Virus record (IMG/VR): IMGVR_UViG_3300033388_004609
Span: 22,349-86,348 of that record
Source of the DNA: a virus
Strand: one strand, 5' to 3'
Length of the DNA stretch: 64,000 nt
Part shown: one piece after another, positions 30,956-40,096 of the stretch
Layout: every line of letters starts with the position of its first letter
Numbering within the stretch: position 1 is the first letter of the stretch
The notes under the pieces: model-generated
Databases searched by the model: none
What the model was told of the DNA's origin: nothing
Seen by the model: only the letters and a program-made list of their open reading frames with translations
Translations under genes and position numbers: made by a program

Positions 30956-31229
30956 GTATTATAAATTGAAAAAACCAATCTTTGAAGCTCATCAAAAAGA
31001 TGTTGCTTATTTTCAAAAAAATGTAGAAAGATATAAAGCTCCAAATATGATGCTTGAAATGGATAGATACAAAGCCTCAAAACAACAAATTGAGGTTAGT
31101 AATTTCTGGCGGGAATTTCCAAGTGGTATTCGTATGATAATCAAAAAAGGGATGGTTCATATTAAAGATAATCAGAGATGCAAAGCAGAAGTAAACGGAA
31201 CAGCAAAAATTATTGAATTAATAAAGTAA
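30900..31229 (+). CDS. Hypothetical helical protein
   Basis: 109 residues from ATG 30900 (MKTELGKIVIG). Coiled helix (VAYFQKNVERYKAPNMMLEM) then strand-rich end. No family. Confidence 0.55.
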   Translation: MKTELGKIVIGIDQKIYFEYYKLKKPIFEAHQKDVAYFQKNVERYKAPNMMLEMDRYKASKQQIEVSNFWREFPSGIRMIIKKGMVHIKDNQRCKAEVNGTAKIIELIK

Positions 31230-31233
31230 AGCT

Positions 31234-31383
31234 ATGAAAGAATGGATTATGGATAGTCAGCAAGAAGAGGAGATAAGGGAGGAAATAGAGTATTTAGAAG
31301 AAAAAAGATATTCTTATGGATGGACGAGGGGAGATGCGGAGCGTTATCATTCTCTAAAAAAGAAATTAGGTGAAGACGAATAA
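31234..31383 (+). CDS. Small acidic protein
   Basis: 49 residues, Glu-rich helix (QQEEEIREEIEYLEEKR) then GWTRGDAERYHSLKKKLG. Four bases from the previous stop. Confidence 0.5.
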   Translation: MKEWIMDSQQEEEIREEIEYLEEKRYSYGWTRGDAERYHSLKKKLGEDE

Positions 31384-31407
31384 TTGAATTAACTAAAGAA
31401 TAAATAT

Positions 31408-31569
31408 ATGAGCAAGAAACGAAAATGGATAGATGTGGCAAAAGAACAACCGCCAAAAGGTGCTGTAATTCTTGGTAAAATATTATCAGGTTCTAAGATA
31501 ATTAAAGTTGAGGTTACAGGTAATATTTGGGATTATGGAATTAGCAAATGGAAATATTTTGATAACTAA
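31408..31569 (+). CDS. Small beta-rich protein
   Basis: 53 residues (WIDVAKEQPPKGAVILGKI then VTGNIWDYGISKWKYF); resembles small DUF551-like phage proteins. Spacing of 7 bases to the next gene. Confidence 0.5.
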   Translation: MSKKRKWIDVAKEQPPKGAVILGKILSGSKIIKVEVTGNIWDYGISKWKYFDN

Positions 31570-31576
31570 CTAAACA

Positions 31577-31966
31577 ATGAAAGTAGAAGATAGAGAAATT
31601 ATAAGAATGAAGTTTAATAATAAATGTGCTTATTGTGGATGTGAGCTTCAAAAGGGATGGCACGTTGATGAATTATATCCTGTTATAAGAAACTACAAAT
31701 GGAACAAGGATAAAACAAGATACATTCATGATGGAACGTATATGAACCCTAAAAATCTTAATATAGACAATCAAATGCCGTCTTGTCCGAGTTGTAATAT
31801 TAACAAACACTCTATGACATTAGAAGATTTTAGGCATTTAATTGAGAATTTTATTATATCATTAAACAGAGATTCAACACAATATAAAATAGCAAAGAGA
31901 TATGGATTGATAAAAGAAGAAATTAAACCAGTTGTATTTTATTTTGAAAAATTAACTAAAGAATAA
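31577..31966 (+). CDS. HNH endonuclease
   Basis: 129 residues. CAYCGCEL (first zinc pair), WHVDELYPVIRN (catalytic His region), NLNIDNQMPSCPSCNINKHSM (in part: CPSCNINKH) complete an HNH fold. A free-standing HNH enzyme like this can be a homing nuclease or take part in DNA processing. Confidence 0.88.
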   Translation: MKVEDREIIRMKFNNKCAYCGCELQKGWHVDELYPVIRNYKWNKDKTRYIHDGTYMNPKNLNIDNQMPSCPSCNINKHSMTLEDFRHLIENFIISLNRDSTQYKIAKRYGLIKEEIKPVVFYFEKLTKE

Positions 31967-31970
31967 AATC

Positions 31971-32255
31971 ATGAAAGCAACAGATTTGCTCGAAAAGCTA
32001 AACAAACTTAATCGTATATACGGTACAATGAATGCTGAAATTGAGGCATATGATGTAGAAATTCGTGTGTCGATTTGGGAAAATTGGCAAAAAAAGAAAG
32101 TAAAAATACAACTCAATTTAATTAACCAATTCAAAACAGATGCTTGTTTAGATATTGCTTCAAAAGCATGGTTACAGGCATTATCGAAGATGAATGACCC
32201 ATTAAAGAAACCAGGATTTAAAAAATGGTATGAAAAATACATAAAAAATAATTGA
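31971..32255 (+). CDS. Hypothetical protein
   Basis: 94 residues, helical, basic (VSIWENWQKKKVKIQLNLI). No family. Confidence 0.5.
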   Translation: MKATDLLEKLNKLNRIYGTMNAEIEAYDVEIRVSIWENWQKKKVKIQLNLINQFKTDACLDIASKAWLQALSKMNDPLKKPGFKKWYEKYIKNN

Positions 32256-32261
32256 ATTGTT

Positions 32262-32378
32262 ATGAAAATAAAATTATCTAAAAGGAAAATGATGAGAGTA
32301 TTTAGAAAAGGATTGCTAAGAAGTGCTGTTCGGAAAGGGAAAATATTTATTTGTAAATTACAATTTTCTAATAATTAA
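32262..32378 (+). CDS. Very small basic protein
   Basis: 38 residues, about a third Lys/Arg (RKMMRVFRKGLLRSAVRKGK). Spacing of 6 bases from the previous stop is its main support. Confidence 0.4.
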   Translation: MKIKLSKRKMMRVFRKGLLRSAVRKGKIFICKLQFSNN

Positions 32379-32389
32379 AAAAACAAAAA

Positions 32390-32578
32390 ATGGAACCAGA
32401 AGAATTATTATTTGAAATTGACCAGCTACGGATAAAGTATAAAGGTCAAAAGTTTGATATTGAAAAAGGTAGTCCGTATATTGAAGAGTCTTGTGAATTA
32501 ATTGACCAATTCAAAAAAGAAATAGAAAAAATAAATGTGAAAAATGCAGATATAATTTCGAAGACAAAGACAAACTAA
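32390..32578 (+). CDS. Small acidic protein, end possibly shifted
   Basis: 62 residues. In another frame the end would read KDKLSPYHDVEKYYSTE before a stop at about 32620, which looks more protein-like than KTKTN, so a one-base difference near 32560 may have shortened it. Confidence 0.45.
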   Translation: MEPEELLFEIDQLRIKYKGQKFDIEKGSPYIEESCELIDQFKKEIEKINVKNADIISKTKTN

Positions 32579-32643
32579 GTCCTTATCATGATGTTGAAAA
32601 ATACTATTCTACTGAATAAAACAACTAACTAAACAATAAAGCT

Positions 32644-32868
32644 ATGGAACAAATTAAGGAAATAAATGAATGGTATAATTTGGTACATGTCAAATGGAAT
32701 AATAAAATTCAACCAGGAACATATTGCCATACAATTCAAGAGGCATTAGAATTTATTAAAATATTATCTGAATACAATAGTACTGGCACGTATCACATTA
32801 TTACTCCGTATTACAAATACAGAGTAGTGAATTTATCCACTATGGAAATTAAATTAACTAAACAATGA
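32644..32868 (+). CDS. Hypothetical protein
   Basis: 74 residues, alpha/beta, aromatic (EWYNLVHVKWNNKIQPGTYC). No family. Confidence 0.5.
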   Translation: MEQIKEINEWYNLVHVKWNNKIQPGTYCHTIQEALEFIKILSEYNSTGTYHIITPYYKYRVVNLSTMEIKLTKQ

Positions 32869-32872
32869 AAAT

Positions 32873-33184
32873 ATGATAAAAATATTCGAAAAAGAAACTC
32901 AAAAGTATTTAAAAACTTGCGGTGTTTCACAAAAAGAAATTGACAAAATTAAATTCACAGAATTAAAGAAAGCTGTATTAGCTAAAATTGATACAGTAAG
33001 ATCATTAATTACTGAAAATGAATTTGGTAAAATCAGCAAATATACTGGTCATTCACCTGCAGGTGATGATATGGGTTGTGACAATGATTATATATCTTTT
33101 GACGAATTTTTACCAGAAGACAATTACGGAACAGATATTTCCAACGTGTGTTGCTTATTAGCTGATCTTATAAAACTTAAATAA
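32873..33184 (+). CDS. Hypothetical protein
   Basis: 103 residues with a Lys-rich helical first half and an acidic second half (YISFDEFLPEDNYGTDISN). Next gene is the SMC-like ATPase. No family. Confidence 0.5.
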   Translation: MIKIFEKETQKYLKTCGVSQKEIDKIKFTELKKAVLAKIDTVRSLITENEFGKISKYTGHSPAGDDMGCDNDYISFDEFLPEDNYGTDISNVCCLLADLIKLK

Positions 33185-33206
33185 TAACCAAAAATCATTA
33201 AATATT

Positions 33207-34856
33207 ATGAAAAAAACAGATCCAAAAACAATTGAAATTCCTCTCTATTTTCACAATTACAAGCTCTTAGAAGATAAAAGATTCTTACTTAAAGGTTCAG
33301 CTATCTATTTTGTACAAGGACCTAATAGAGTAGGCAAAACAAGCTTTCTTAAAGCATTAGCAGCTATACAGGGAGCAAAAGAAACAACTAAAGAACCGGT
33401 AACACGTGGTAAAGAAGATGGTTATAATGAATTCGTAATACCAGGAGCAGATGGTAAAATGTACGTTATTAAACACTCGTTTGACAATAAGAAAAATAAA
33501 TTCATTGCTATAGATGAAGAAGGAAACAAAATAAGTAGTGTTACTGATATCAGAAAGATATTTAATTATACTCACTTTACTGTTGATGATTTTTTTAAGT
33601 TATCTACTACTGCAGAAGGACGTAGAAAACAAAAAGAAATTATATTACAACTTTTGACTGATAAGGAAAAAACAGAATATAGCGAACTTGACGATTTAGA
33701 AACTGTAAAATACAATGAAAGAACATCTATTAATAGAGATAAAGAAGTACAAGAAGCTACATTAAAAAACTCTTTAGTAACAGATGATGAATCAAAATCA
33801 CTTGAAAAACTTGAAGTAACAGAAAAAGAAATTGCCAAATGTGGATTATACAAAGCAAAACTTCATGAACTGGATAAAGATATATCTTCCTCTGATGCAA
33901 GAATTAATAAATTACATGATATCATTCTTCAAATTAAGGAAAATCTAAAACAACACGAGGATGAACTTGCTAACGAAGAAAAAACTTTATCTTATAATAT
34001 GGCTTCTTTAAAAGAAATAGAATCCAAACTTAATATACAACTTATAATTGATAATAAGGTTCAGGTTTTTGAGTTCGATGAAATGTATGATCAATTAAAT
34101 AGTAGTAAAACTTCATTGCAAAATATCGCATATAAAAAAGAAAATTATGATAAAACTACTGAAAAACTAAAAGAGATTAATTCTAATTGGAGTGAACTCA
34201 ATGAAAAAATTGACAGGATAAGAAACAGGAAATCTGAAATAATATCTAAATCTAACCTACCATTAGATAATATATCGTTTGAAGAAGGTTACCTCACAGT
34301 AGATGGATTCACGTTTACCGAAGACCAGGTATGTGAAAGTGATGGGATAATACTCATAGCTAAAATAATGTCAGAAATTAACCCAGGTCCTATACAACTA
34401 ATAGGAGATGCTTCAGTACTTGATTTTAACCGCTTAGAAGAACTTAATAAGATAGCAGAAGATAAAGGGAAGGTCTTATTTGTTGATGAAGTTGTACGCG
34501 ATCTTAAAGACATTAGAGTAGTTGGTTATGAAGATATTAAAAACGGGGTAAAACAACTAAATACACACGTGGTACCACCAACTACCGAAAAGAAAGAAAA
34601 TTCTGTTCCTAATAAGCAATCGAAACCAATAGAACCAACCCCTGCCCCTAAACCAGAAAAAAACATTTCTGAAGAAAAGTCTGGGAATAGAAATTCTAGT
34701 GAAATATTCGAAAAAGCTAAAGAAAAGCACAGACAATCGTTAGGCGAAACTATTAAAGAAACTACCGAATATATTAATGATAAAGAAGAAGAACGAAGTA
34801 AAGAAAAATCAGAAGAACAATCGGAAGAACAATCAGAGGAAACAGATTTATTTTAA
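33207..34856 (+). CDS. SMC/SbcC-like coiled-coil ATPase
   Basis: 549 residues. Walker A QGPNRVGKTSFLKAL at ~35-48, a long coiled coil at ~170-350, then SDGIILIAKIMSEINPG and IQLIGDASVLDFNRLEELNK as the C-terminal half of the ATPase head. The last ~90 residues are a disordered Pro/Glu/Lys tail ending in repeated SEEQ. Proteins of this type pair with nucleases in DNA end processing. Here an OB-fold protein and a RecB-like nuclease follow at once. Confidence 0.78.
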   Translation: MKKTDPKTIEIPLYFHNYKLLEDKRFLLKGSAIYFVQGPNRVGKTSFLKALAAIQGAKETTKEPVTRGKEDGYNEFVIPGADGKMYVIKHSFDNKKNKFIAIDEEGNKISSVTDIRKIFNYTHFTVDDFFKLSTTAEGRRKQKEIILQLLTDKEKTEYSELDDLETVKYNERTSINRDKEVQEATLKNSLVTDDESKSLEKLEVTEKEIAKCGLYKAKLHELDKDISSSDARINKLHDIILQIKENLKQHEDELANEEKTLSYNMASLKEIESKLNIQLIIDNKVQVFEFDEMYDQLNSSKTSLQNIAYKKENYDKTTEKLKEINSNWSELNEKIDRIRNRKSEIISKSNLPLDNISFEEGYLTVDGFTFTEDQVCESDGIILIAKIMSEINPGPIQLIGDASVLDFNRLEELNKIAEDKGKVLFVDEVVRDLKDIRVVGYEDIKNGVKQLNTHVVPPTTEKKENSVPNKQSKPIEPTPAPKPEKNISEEKSGNRNSSEIFEKAKEKHRQSLGETIKETTEYINDKEEERSKEKSEEQSEEQSEETDLF

Positions 34857-34877
34857 TAATTTAATAAACATACAATT

Positions 34878-35510
34878 ATGAAAGGAACAATTGATAAAAT
34901 TGAATTTAATAGAAAATTTGAAACAAACACCGGTAGAATAATCTTCTATTTTAATATTTGGATTACTGATGAAACAGGAAAAGAATTAAACGGACAATTC
35001 TCAACAGTTAAAGAGGATCAGGATAAGTTTATTATCGGCAAAGAATATGAACTCACAATAGAAGTTAAATCTACTAAAAACGGAGAATATAATTTCTTTA
35101 ATAAAGCAAAAACGGACAAGAATCCTAAGTCTCCGGTAAAAGGTAAAGCATGGAAAAGAGATGTGTCAGTAAGAAGGTCAATCATTGCTCAATCATCACT
35201 TGATTATGCCGTAGCTGCTCTTAATGCTATCGTTAATACTTGGCCAGAACTTGGAATACAAGATAAAATAACCAGCTTATCTCAAATTACTGGTATAGCT
35301 AATAATATGATGAAATGGGTAGCTATTAATTCAGGAGCCAATGAACAAATGGAAATTATTTGTCAATCATCATTAAAGAAAGCTGTTGCTGTTATTCCCA
35401 TCAAAAGCTTAAATATTAAATCTACCGATGATATCCTTAAAGCAGCTGGAGAATTTAAGAAAATTGCACTAGCTGGTGTTGAAAAATTAACTCCACTAAT
35501 TCCGGAATAA
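34878..35510 (+). CDS. OB-fold DNA-binding protein of recombination module
   Basis: 210 residues. Residues 1-75 form an OB-like barrel (GTIDKIEFNRKFETNTGRIIF in part, then KEYELTIEVKSTKNGEYNFF). The C-terminal domain is helical (SSLDYAVAALNAIVNTWPEL). The stop overlaps the nuclease start by one base. Likely a single-strand binding partner of that nuclease; inference from fold and place. Confidence 0.6.
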   Translation: MKGTIDKIEFNRKFETNTGRIIFYFNIWITDETGKELNGQFSTVKEDQDKFIIGKEYELTIEVKSTKNGEYNFFNKAKTDKNPKSPVKGKAWKRDVSVRRSIIAQSSLDYAVAALNAIVNTWPELGIQDKITSLSQITGIANNMMKWVAINSGANEQMEIICQSSLKKAVAVIPIKSLNIKSTDDILKAAGEFKKIALAGVEKLTPLIPE

Positions 35511-36424
35511 TGGATTTTATAAAACATCCAATCAGTCAATCATTAATAAAGAAAGTACTTTATAATGGTGAAGAAAGAGAGGTTTGTCCTTATCAATTAT
35601 ATAATGTTGACATTCTTCATAAATTTAAAAGAGAAACTTCATTACCTATGCATTGTGGCAATTACTTTGAAACACAATGCATAGGTTCCAGTGCTGGTGG
35701 TAAAGCAACAAATGATTTACCTAGAAAACTTCTTAATAAAAATCAACAAACAGAAAATAGAGTACGCGAAAGAGAAGGGAAACCCTTACTTAAAGGGGAG
35801 AAAAGAAGTGATCAATTACGTATTGACGAACAAATATTAAGATTTAAGTCGTTATGTACAAAATATCAAATAATAGTAGCTAATAATAATGTTCAAATTC
35901 CTATTATTATACCATGGGAAAAAGATAAAAATATACTTCTTACCATGCAACTTGATATATTTCCTACTCCAATATTCTATAAAAAAGAATTACATATTGC
36001 AGTAATAGATCTTAAGCTTACTGGTGATCTTAATTCGTCCTATGGAGAATACTGTTACGCTACTCCTGAACACTTAGACCTTATACAAGGGAAAATGTAT
36101 CATTATGGAGTAAGACATATAGATCATGCTCTAAATCCCCATTTAAACAATGTACTATCTCCTGATGTTGAAGAAGTGATTAAACAAAGCTGTTTATTCT
36201 TTTTATGGATATTCAATTATAAGAAACCAACATTAGAAGATAAATTTATTGAAGTTGTTTGGGATAAAACAAAAGAAGCAGAACTACACGAGAGTATCCG
36301 AAAAACAATATCTATGCTTGAAATGTTTGAAGCACAAGCATGGCCATTAGTACCATCATATAACCGATGTAAAAAATGTCCTATAAAAGAATGTGAAGGT
36401 AGAGAATATTATGAGGCAATATAA
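35510..36424 (+). CDS. Cas4/RecB-like PD-(D/E)XK nuclease
   Basis: 304 residues. HCGNYFETQCIG (conserved early Glu), QLDIFP (Asp), and VIDLKLTGDL (the DxK strand, K replaced in D-L-K-L-T) make a PD-(D/E)XK site. The C-terminal CKKCPIKEC with an earlier Cys recalls the Fe-S cluster of Cas4/AddB-type enzymes. Probable 5'-3' exonuclease producing single strands for annealing. Confidence 0.78.
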   Translation: MDFIKHPISQSLIKKVLYNGEEREVCPYQLYNVDILHKFKRETSLPMHCGNYFETQCIGSSAGGKATNDLPRKLLNKNQQTENRVREREGKPLLKGEKRSDQLRIDEQILRFKSLCTKYQIIVANNNVQIPIIIPWEKDKNILLTMQLDIFPTPIFYKKELHIAVIDLKLTGDLNSSYGEYCYATPEHLDLIQGKMYHYGVRHIDHALNPHLNNVLSPDVEEVIKQSCLFFLWIFNYKKPTLEDKFIEVVWDKTKEAELHESIRKTISMLEMFEAQAWPLVPSYNRCKKCPIKECEGREYYEAI

Positions 36425-36443
36425 TCAATAATAACAAAATATT

Positions 36444-36659
36444 ATGAAAAAAACGATTGTAAATTATGACAAAGAAGAAAGTATAATCATAGATTGTACA
36501 ATGATTAATGAAAAAGAACATAAGCAAGCAAGAGAAGAAATTGAAAAACTTGGTTTTTCTTTTGAAACTATTGATTCAGATTCTTTCCGTGCTATTTATA
36601 CAGGTAACGGATTACCAATGATATTAAAAAGATTAGAGAATATTGGATACACTTTTTAA
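36444..36659 (+). CDS. Small hypothetical protein
   Basis: 71 residues, ferredoxin-like alpha/beta pattern (IIDCTMINEKEHKQAREEIE, then MILKRLENIGY). No family. Confidence 0.5.
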   Translation: MKKTIVNYDKEESIIIDCTMINEKEHKQAREEIEKLGFSFETIDSDSFRAIYTGNGLPMILKRLENIGYTF

Positions 36660-36698
36660 ATAATCATTTTTTGTAGCTAGAAATCTAAAAATATTTTT

Positions 36699-36917
36699 AT
36701 GATAAAAGATGTAGTTTATACAGAAGAAACAACTTATACCGGTCGTAATGGACAGGGTAAACAAATAGGATTAGCATTTACTCATAATGGTAGTTGCTTA
36801 TTATTAGAACCTATTAACTCAAAAAATAAGATTGCTAAATGTCAAATGAATATTCCTTATGAGGATATGACTGAAGTAATTGAAATGTTACAAGAAGCTT
36901 ATTTAATTCAAAAATAA
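36699..36917 (+). CDS. Small beta-rich protein
   Basis: 72 residues (DVVYTEETTYTGRNGQGKQI, CLLLEPINSKNKIAKCQM). 39 bases of spacer precede it; eleven bases separate it from the next start. Confidence 0.5.
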   Translation: MIKDVVYTEETTYTGRNGQGKQIGLAFTHNGSCLLLEPINSKNKIAKCQMNIPYEDMTEVIEMLQEAYLIQK

Positions 36918-36927
36918 ATAAATTATT

Positions 36928-37830
36928 ATGGAAAACAGAAAATTAAATTTCAAAGACAACAAAGTAGAACATCTAACACTTGAAGAACTAAAAAGTACAG
37001 TAAGCGAAAAGAGAACAACTGGTTATCCTATACATGGAATACAACATTATGAACTCCTTGATGCAATACAGAACAGATTGGATGTATCAGGACTTGAGTA
37101 TAACCTAGCACCAATATCTGTAGTTAGTGGTGGAGAAAGAAAAAGTCCCGGTGTAACAGTGTTTGATGAACTGGTAGAGAAACATGGAGAAGGATCATTA
37201 CAATCTCACTTACTCCGAAGGCTCATAACAATGTTTTTAATCACTTCTAACAACACGGAAGAGTATAACTATGGATTAGCTGTAGCTTTCCATCAAAGTG
37301 GCATACAGGTCGCCTATGGACCTAATATACGTACTTGTGATAACATGTGTATCCTTAATGCAGAATCAATGATGGCTACATATGGCCCAGGTAAAATGAA
37401 ACATGAAAAAATGCTTGAAGTAGTTGGTGAATGGTTAACAAATTTTGAAATACATAGAGAAAGGGATATTAAAATTCTTGAGAGAATGAAAGAAATCCAA
37501 TGTACATATCGCGATGTTGCAGAATTAACTGGTCATTTAATGTTCATGAGAGTAGGATCAGCATCAAAAGAAATTGAATCAACAATCCATCAACCTCTTA
37601 ACCAAGGTCAAATAACAGTATTCACAGAGAAATATTTGAAATATTATCAAGAAAAGAAAGCAATTTCCGATGAAGAAACAGAAATTACTTTATATGAATT
37701 GTTCAATCTTGCAACAGAAATGCACAAAGCCGGTAGAACAGATTTACCTTTAATTATACAATCTAATTATGCTCTCGGTAAGTTTCTTATTGAAAAATAC
37801 AGACTTGCCGAAAAACAAGTTACTGATTAG
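36928..37830 (+). CDS. DUF932-like phage protein
   Basis: 300 residues. YGLAVAFHQSGIQVAYGPN then RTCDNMCILNAE resembles the DUF932 pattern of a hydrophobic strand, Gly and a Cys-Asp-Asn-Met. Families of this type are common in phages and plasmids, function unknown. Followed by a terminator. Confidence 0.5.
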   Translation: MENRKLNFKDNKVEHLTLEELKSTVSEKRTTGYPIHGIQHYELLDAIQNRLDVSGLEYNLAPISVVSGGERKSPGVTVFDELVEKHGEGSLQSHLLRRLITMFLITSNNTEEYNYGLAVAFHQSGIQVAYGPNIRTCDNMCILNAESMMATYGPGKMKHEKMLEVVGEWLTNFEIHRERDIKILERMKEIQCTYRDVAELTGHLMFMRVGSASKEIESTIHQPLNQGQITVFTEKYLKYYQEKKAISDEETEITLYELFNLATEMHKAGRTDLPLIIQSNYALGKFLIEKYRLAEKQVTD

Positions 37831-37852
37831 TTAGTTGTTTTTTTCAGTTTAT

Positions 37853-37887
37853 GAGGGGTTTCTTGAAAAGGAAACTCCTCTTTTTTT
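37853..37887 (+). terminator. Intrinsic terminator
   Basis: GAGGGGTTTC pairs with GAAACTCCTC (one G-U), loop TTGAAAAG, then seven T. Confidence 0.9.
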
Positions 37888-37906
37888 AACTAATAAACAA
37901 AATAAA

Positions 37907-38182
37907 ATGAATATATATAGAACATTAGACAAGAAAGAAACGAAAGAGTTTCAACAGTGGGCTAAGGAAAATTATGTACCAGGCACAACAATAAGTCCTG
38001 TATGGCACCCTGTTATTAAAGAAGAATGTAAAAAAATGAACACTAAAGAATATCTTATAGATAAATATAAAGGAGAATTTGATGTAGAAATAATATTAGA
38101 TTCAAATCCTGCATCACGTAACCAAGTAGAAAGCTTTGCTCAACAAGAAGTAGAGGAACAACCCGAAAAACAATTATTTTAA
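37907..38182 (+). CDS. Hypothetical protein (start after terminator)
   Basis: 91 residues from ATG 37907 (MNIYRTLDKKE); the frame opens at 37835 but that would span the terminator. Ends in an acidic tail (QQEVEEQPEKQLF). No family. Confidence 0.55.
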   Translation: MNIYRTLDKKETKEFQQWAKENYVPGTTISPVWHPVIKEECKKMNTKEYLIDKYKGEFDVEIILDSNPASRNQVESFAQQEVEEQPEKQLF

Positions 38183-38184
38183 TT

Positions 38185-39048
38185 ATGGACAAATTTAACA
38201 GAACTTGGATTAAAGAAAATGCCTTAGAAGAAATACAACACTATGAAGCAGGTGTATTGACTTTAAGAGGACTGCATTACCGTCTTGTTGCCCGGGGAAT
38301 GACTAATACATTACTTCATTACAAAAGGGTTGTTGCTGCTTTAATTGAAGCAAGGTGGGACAGAGAAGTATCGTTTGATACATTTTCGGATCACGATAGA
38401 CAGATGTTGGGGGAAACAAGGCATGAAGAAGTTTTTTTAACTGCCGAGATCAGAAAAGCAAAAAGAGAAATAAAACTTTGGATGAATGTGTATAATAGAA
38501 ATAGATGGGAACACCAAGAATATTATCCAGAAGTATTTATTGAGAAAAAAGCATTGCAGGGAGTGTTTCAACCTATCTGTAGAAGGTATGGAGTATCACT
38601 TGGAGCATGCAAGGGATATCCTTCATTAACTTTTATTTATGATGCTTACATAAGGTTTCAAGAAGCTGAAAATACTCACAAACCACTAATCTTATATTTC
38701 GGTGATTATGATCCGTCCGGAGAAGATATTCCACGAAGTATTGAAGAAAACCTCTCAAGGATGGGAGTCGCTGTTGAAGTAAGAAGAATTGCACTGATGA
38801 AAAATCAAGTAGTTGAAATGAATTTACCTCCGGCACCTGTTAAAAGGGGAGACTCACGTTCTGCAAAATGGAATGGATTAGGGCAGGTTGAGTTAGATGC
38901 AATAGAACCGAATACTTTACAAACCATGTGTAAAAATGCTATTGAATCTGTATTTGATTATAATGTTTATAATAAATTGATTAAAAAACAAGAAGAAGAA
39001 ACAGAAGTTTACAAATATGAATTAAAAGAATATATAAAGAGCTTGTAA
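38185..39048 (+). CDS. TOPRIM-domain protein, Topo VI-A/Spo11-like
   Basis: 287 residues. N-terminal helical domain with LTLRGLHYRLVARG. Then VFIEKKALQGVF supplies the TOPRIM Glu and LILYFGDYDPSGEDIPRSI the DxD pair; GYPSLTF between them fits the Spo11/Topo VI-A arrangement. No catalytic Tyr domain is obvious. Related to stand-alone TOPRIM proteins of phages. A nuclease or strand-passage role in replication is possible. Confidence 0.7.
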   Translation: MDKFNRTWIKENALEEIQHYEAGVLTLRGLHYRLVARGMTNTLLHYKRVVAALIEARWDREVSFDTFSDHDRQMLGETRHEEVFLTAEIRKAKREIKLWMNVYNRNRWEHQEYYPEVFIEKKALQGVFQPICRRYGVSLGACKGYPSLTFIYDAYIRFQEAENTHKPLILYFGDYDPSGEDIPRSIEENLSRMGVAVEVRRIALMKNQVVEMNLPPAPVKRGDSRSAKWNGLGQVELDAIEPNTLQTMCKNAIESVFDYNVYNKLIKKQEEETEVYKYELKEYIKSL

Positions 39049-39068
39049 TCATATAAATAACAACTAAA

Positions 39069-39278
39069 ATGAAACTAAATTTTAATGAATGTAAAACAAT
39101 GATGACTTTACATAACTTCGAAGGAAACATTGCTATGTGTGGTGGTAAGGTGATTACTAAGGAACTTAACACTATTGAGAACACAGGATCTGTTACATTT
39201 GAAGTAGACAATGTAAAAGAATTCAAAGAAAAATTCAAATTAACAAATGCTTATAAATTTTTAAGCCAAGAATTATGA
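39069..39278 (+). CDS. Small hypothetical protein
   Basis: 69 residues, beta-rich (GSVTFEVDNVKEFKEKFKLT). No family. Confidence 0.5.
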   Translation: MKLNFNECKTMMTLHNFEGNIAMCGGKVITKELNTIENTGSVTFEVDNVKEFKEKFKLTNAYKFLSQEL

Positions 39279-39300
39279 AAATCTATAAGTTTTAAATGAT

Positions 39301-39597
39301 ATGGATATAGAAGAAAAAGCACTTGAATGTATTGCGGCAAAAATGTCAGCCGATCATATACTATCACTTGATGGGGTCTATGATATTATAGAAATGTCAT
39401 TGCATAATGAAATAATGGAATTACTAGAAGAATACAAAAATGCTCCAGATAAAGTAGACTATACTAAAGAAGTAAAGCACTCATTAGTACCCACTAAAAT
39501 AAATAATGCAAAAATCGGAAATATAAAATATTCATGGAAATCCCCAACAAAAAAAGACAAATGGTGTGGATGGATTAAAACTGGATTCATAACATGA
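39301..39597 (+). CDS. Hypothetical protein
   Basis: 98 residues. An acidic helical N-terminus (MDIEEKALECIAAKMSADH) is followed by a basic, Trp-containing tail (KKDKWCGWIKTGF). Four-base overlap with the next gene. Confidence 0.5.
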   Translation: MDIEEKALECIAAKMSADHILSLDGVYDIIEMSLHNEIMELLEEYKNAPDKVDYTKEVKHSLVPTKINNAKIGNIKYSWKSPTKKDKWCGWIKTGFIT

Positions 39598-39860
39598 AAT
39601 GTTTAAGTTTGTTCCCTTTCAGTAATATAATTATTGCTGAAAACATGGATGTATATGAAGTATATGTAGAAAACAATCAAGTGTTTTTGCACTTTCCAGA
39701 TGTTAATGAATCTTATGAAGAATATCTTGTAAGAAAATTACCGATGAAAGCAAATATTAATTGGGATAAAACCTATGGTGACGATGGAAATAATAATTGG
39801 TTTTGTGACTATTTACCATGGATTGATGGAGAGAATGGAAAATTAATTTGGAATTATTAA
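39594..39860 (+). CDS. Hypothetical acidic protein
   Basis: 88 residues, rich in Asn, Tyr, Glu (YEVYVENNQVFLHFPDVNES). No family. Confidence 0.5.
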   Translation: MKCLSLFPFSNIIIAENMDVYEVYVENNQVFLHFPDVNESYEEYLVRKLPMKANINWDKTYGDDGNNNWFCDYLPWIDGENGKLIWNY

Positions 39861-39876
39861 TTAATCTATATATATC

Positions 39877-40065
39877 ATGAAAACATTTACAGTTTATGCA
39901 AACATTAAGATTAAACTAAAAGCCGAACACAGAAGCGAGGTTAGTAATATTCTTGAAAACATGGATTATTCATTTACAGACCCACGAATAGATATACCCA
40001 CAGATGAAATAGAAATGGATACTGAAATTTGGTTATGGATTGATGAAAACGGAGAACCTTATTAA
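39877..40065 (+). CDS. Small acidic protein
   Basis: 62 residues (FTVYANIKIKLKAEHRSEVS then EIEMDTEIWLWIDENGEP). Beta-alpha-beta layout. No family. Confidence 0.5.
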   Translation: MKTFTVYANIKIKLKAEHRSEVSNILENMDYSFTDPRIDIPTDEIEMDTEIWLWIDENGEPY

Positions 40066-40096
40066 AAGTATTTAAACCACTTAATACTTACATATT

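Noticed and set aside
37835-37906. Extended start of the 37.9 kb gene
   Set aside because: Same reason: it crosses an intrinsic terminator.
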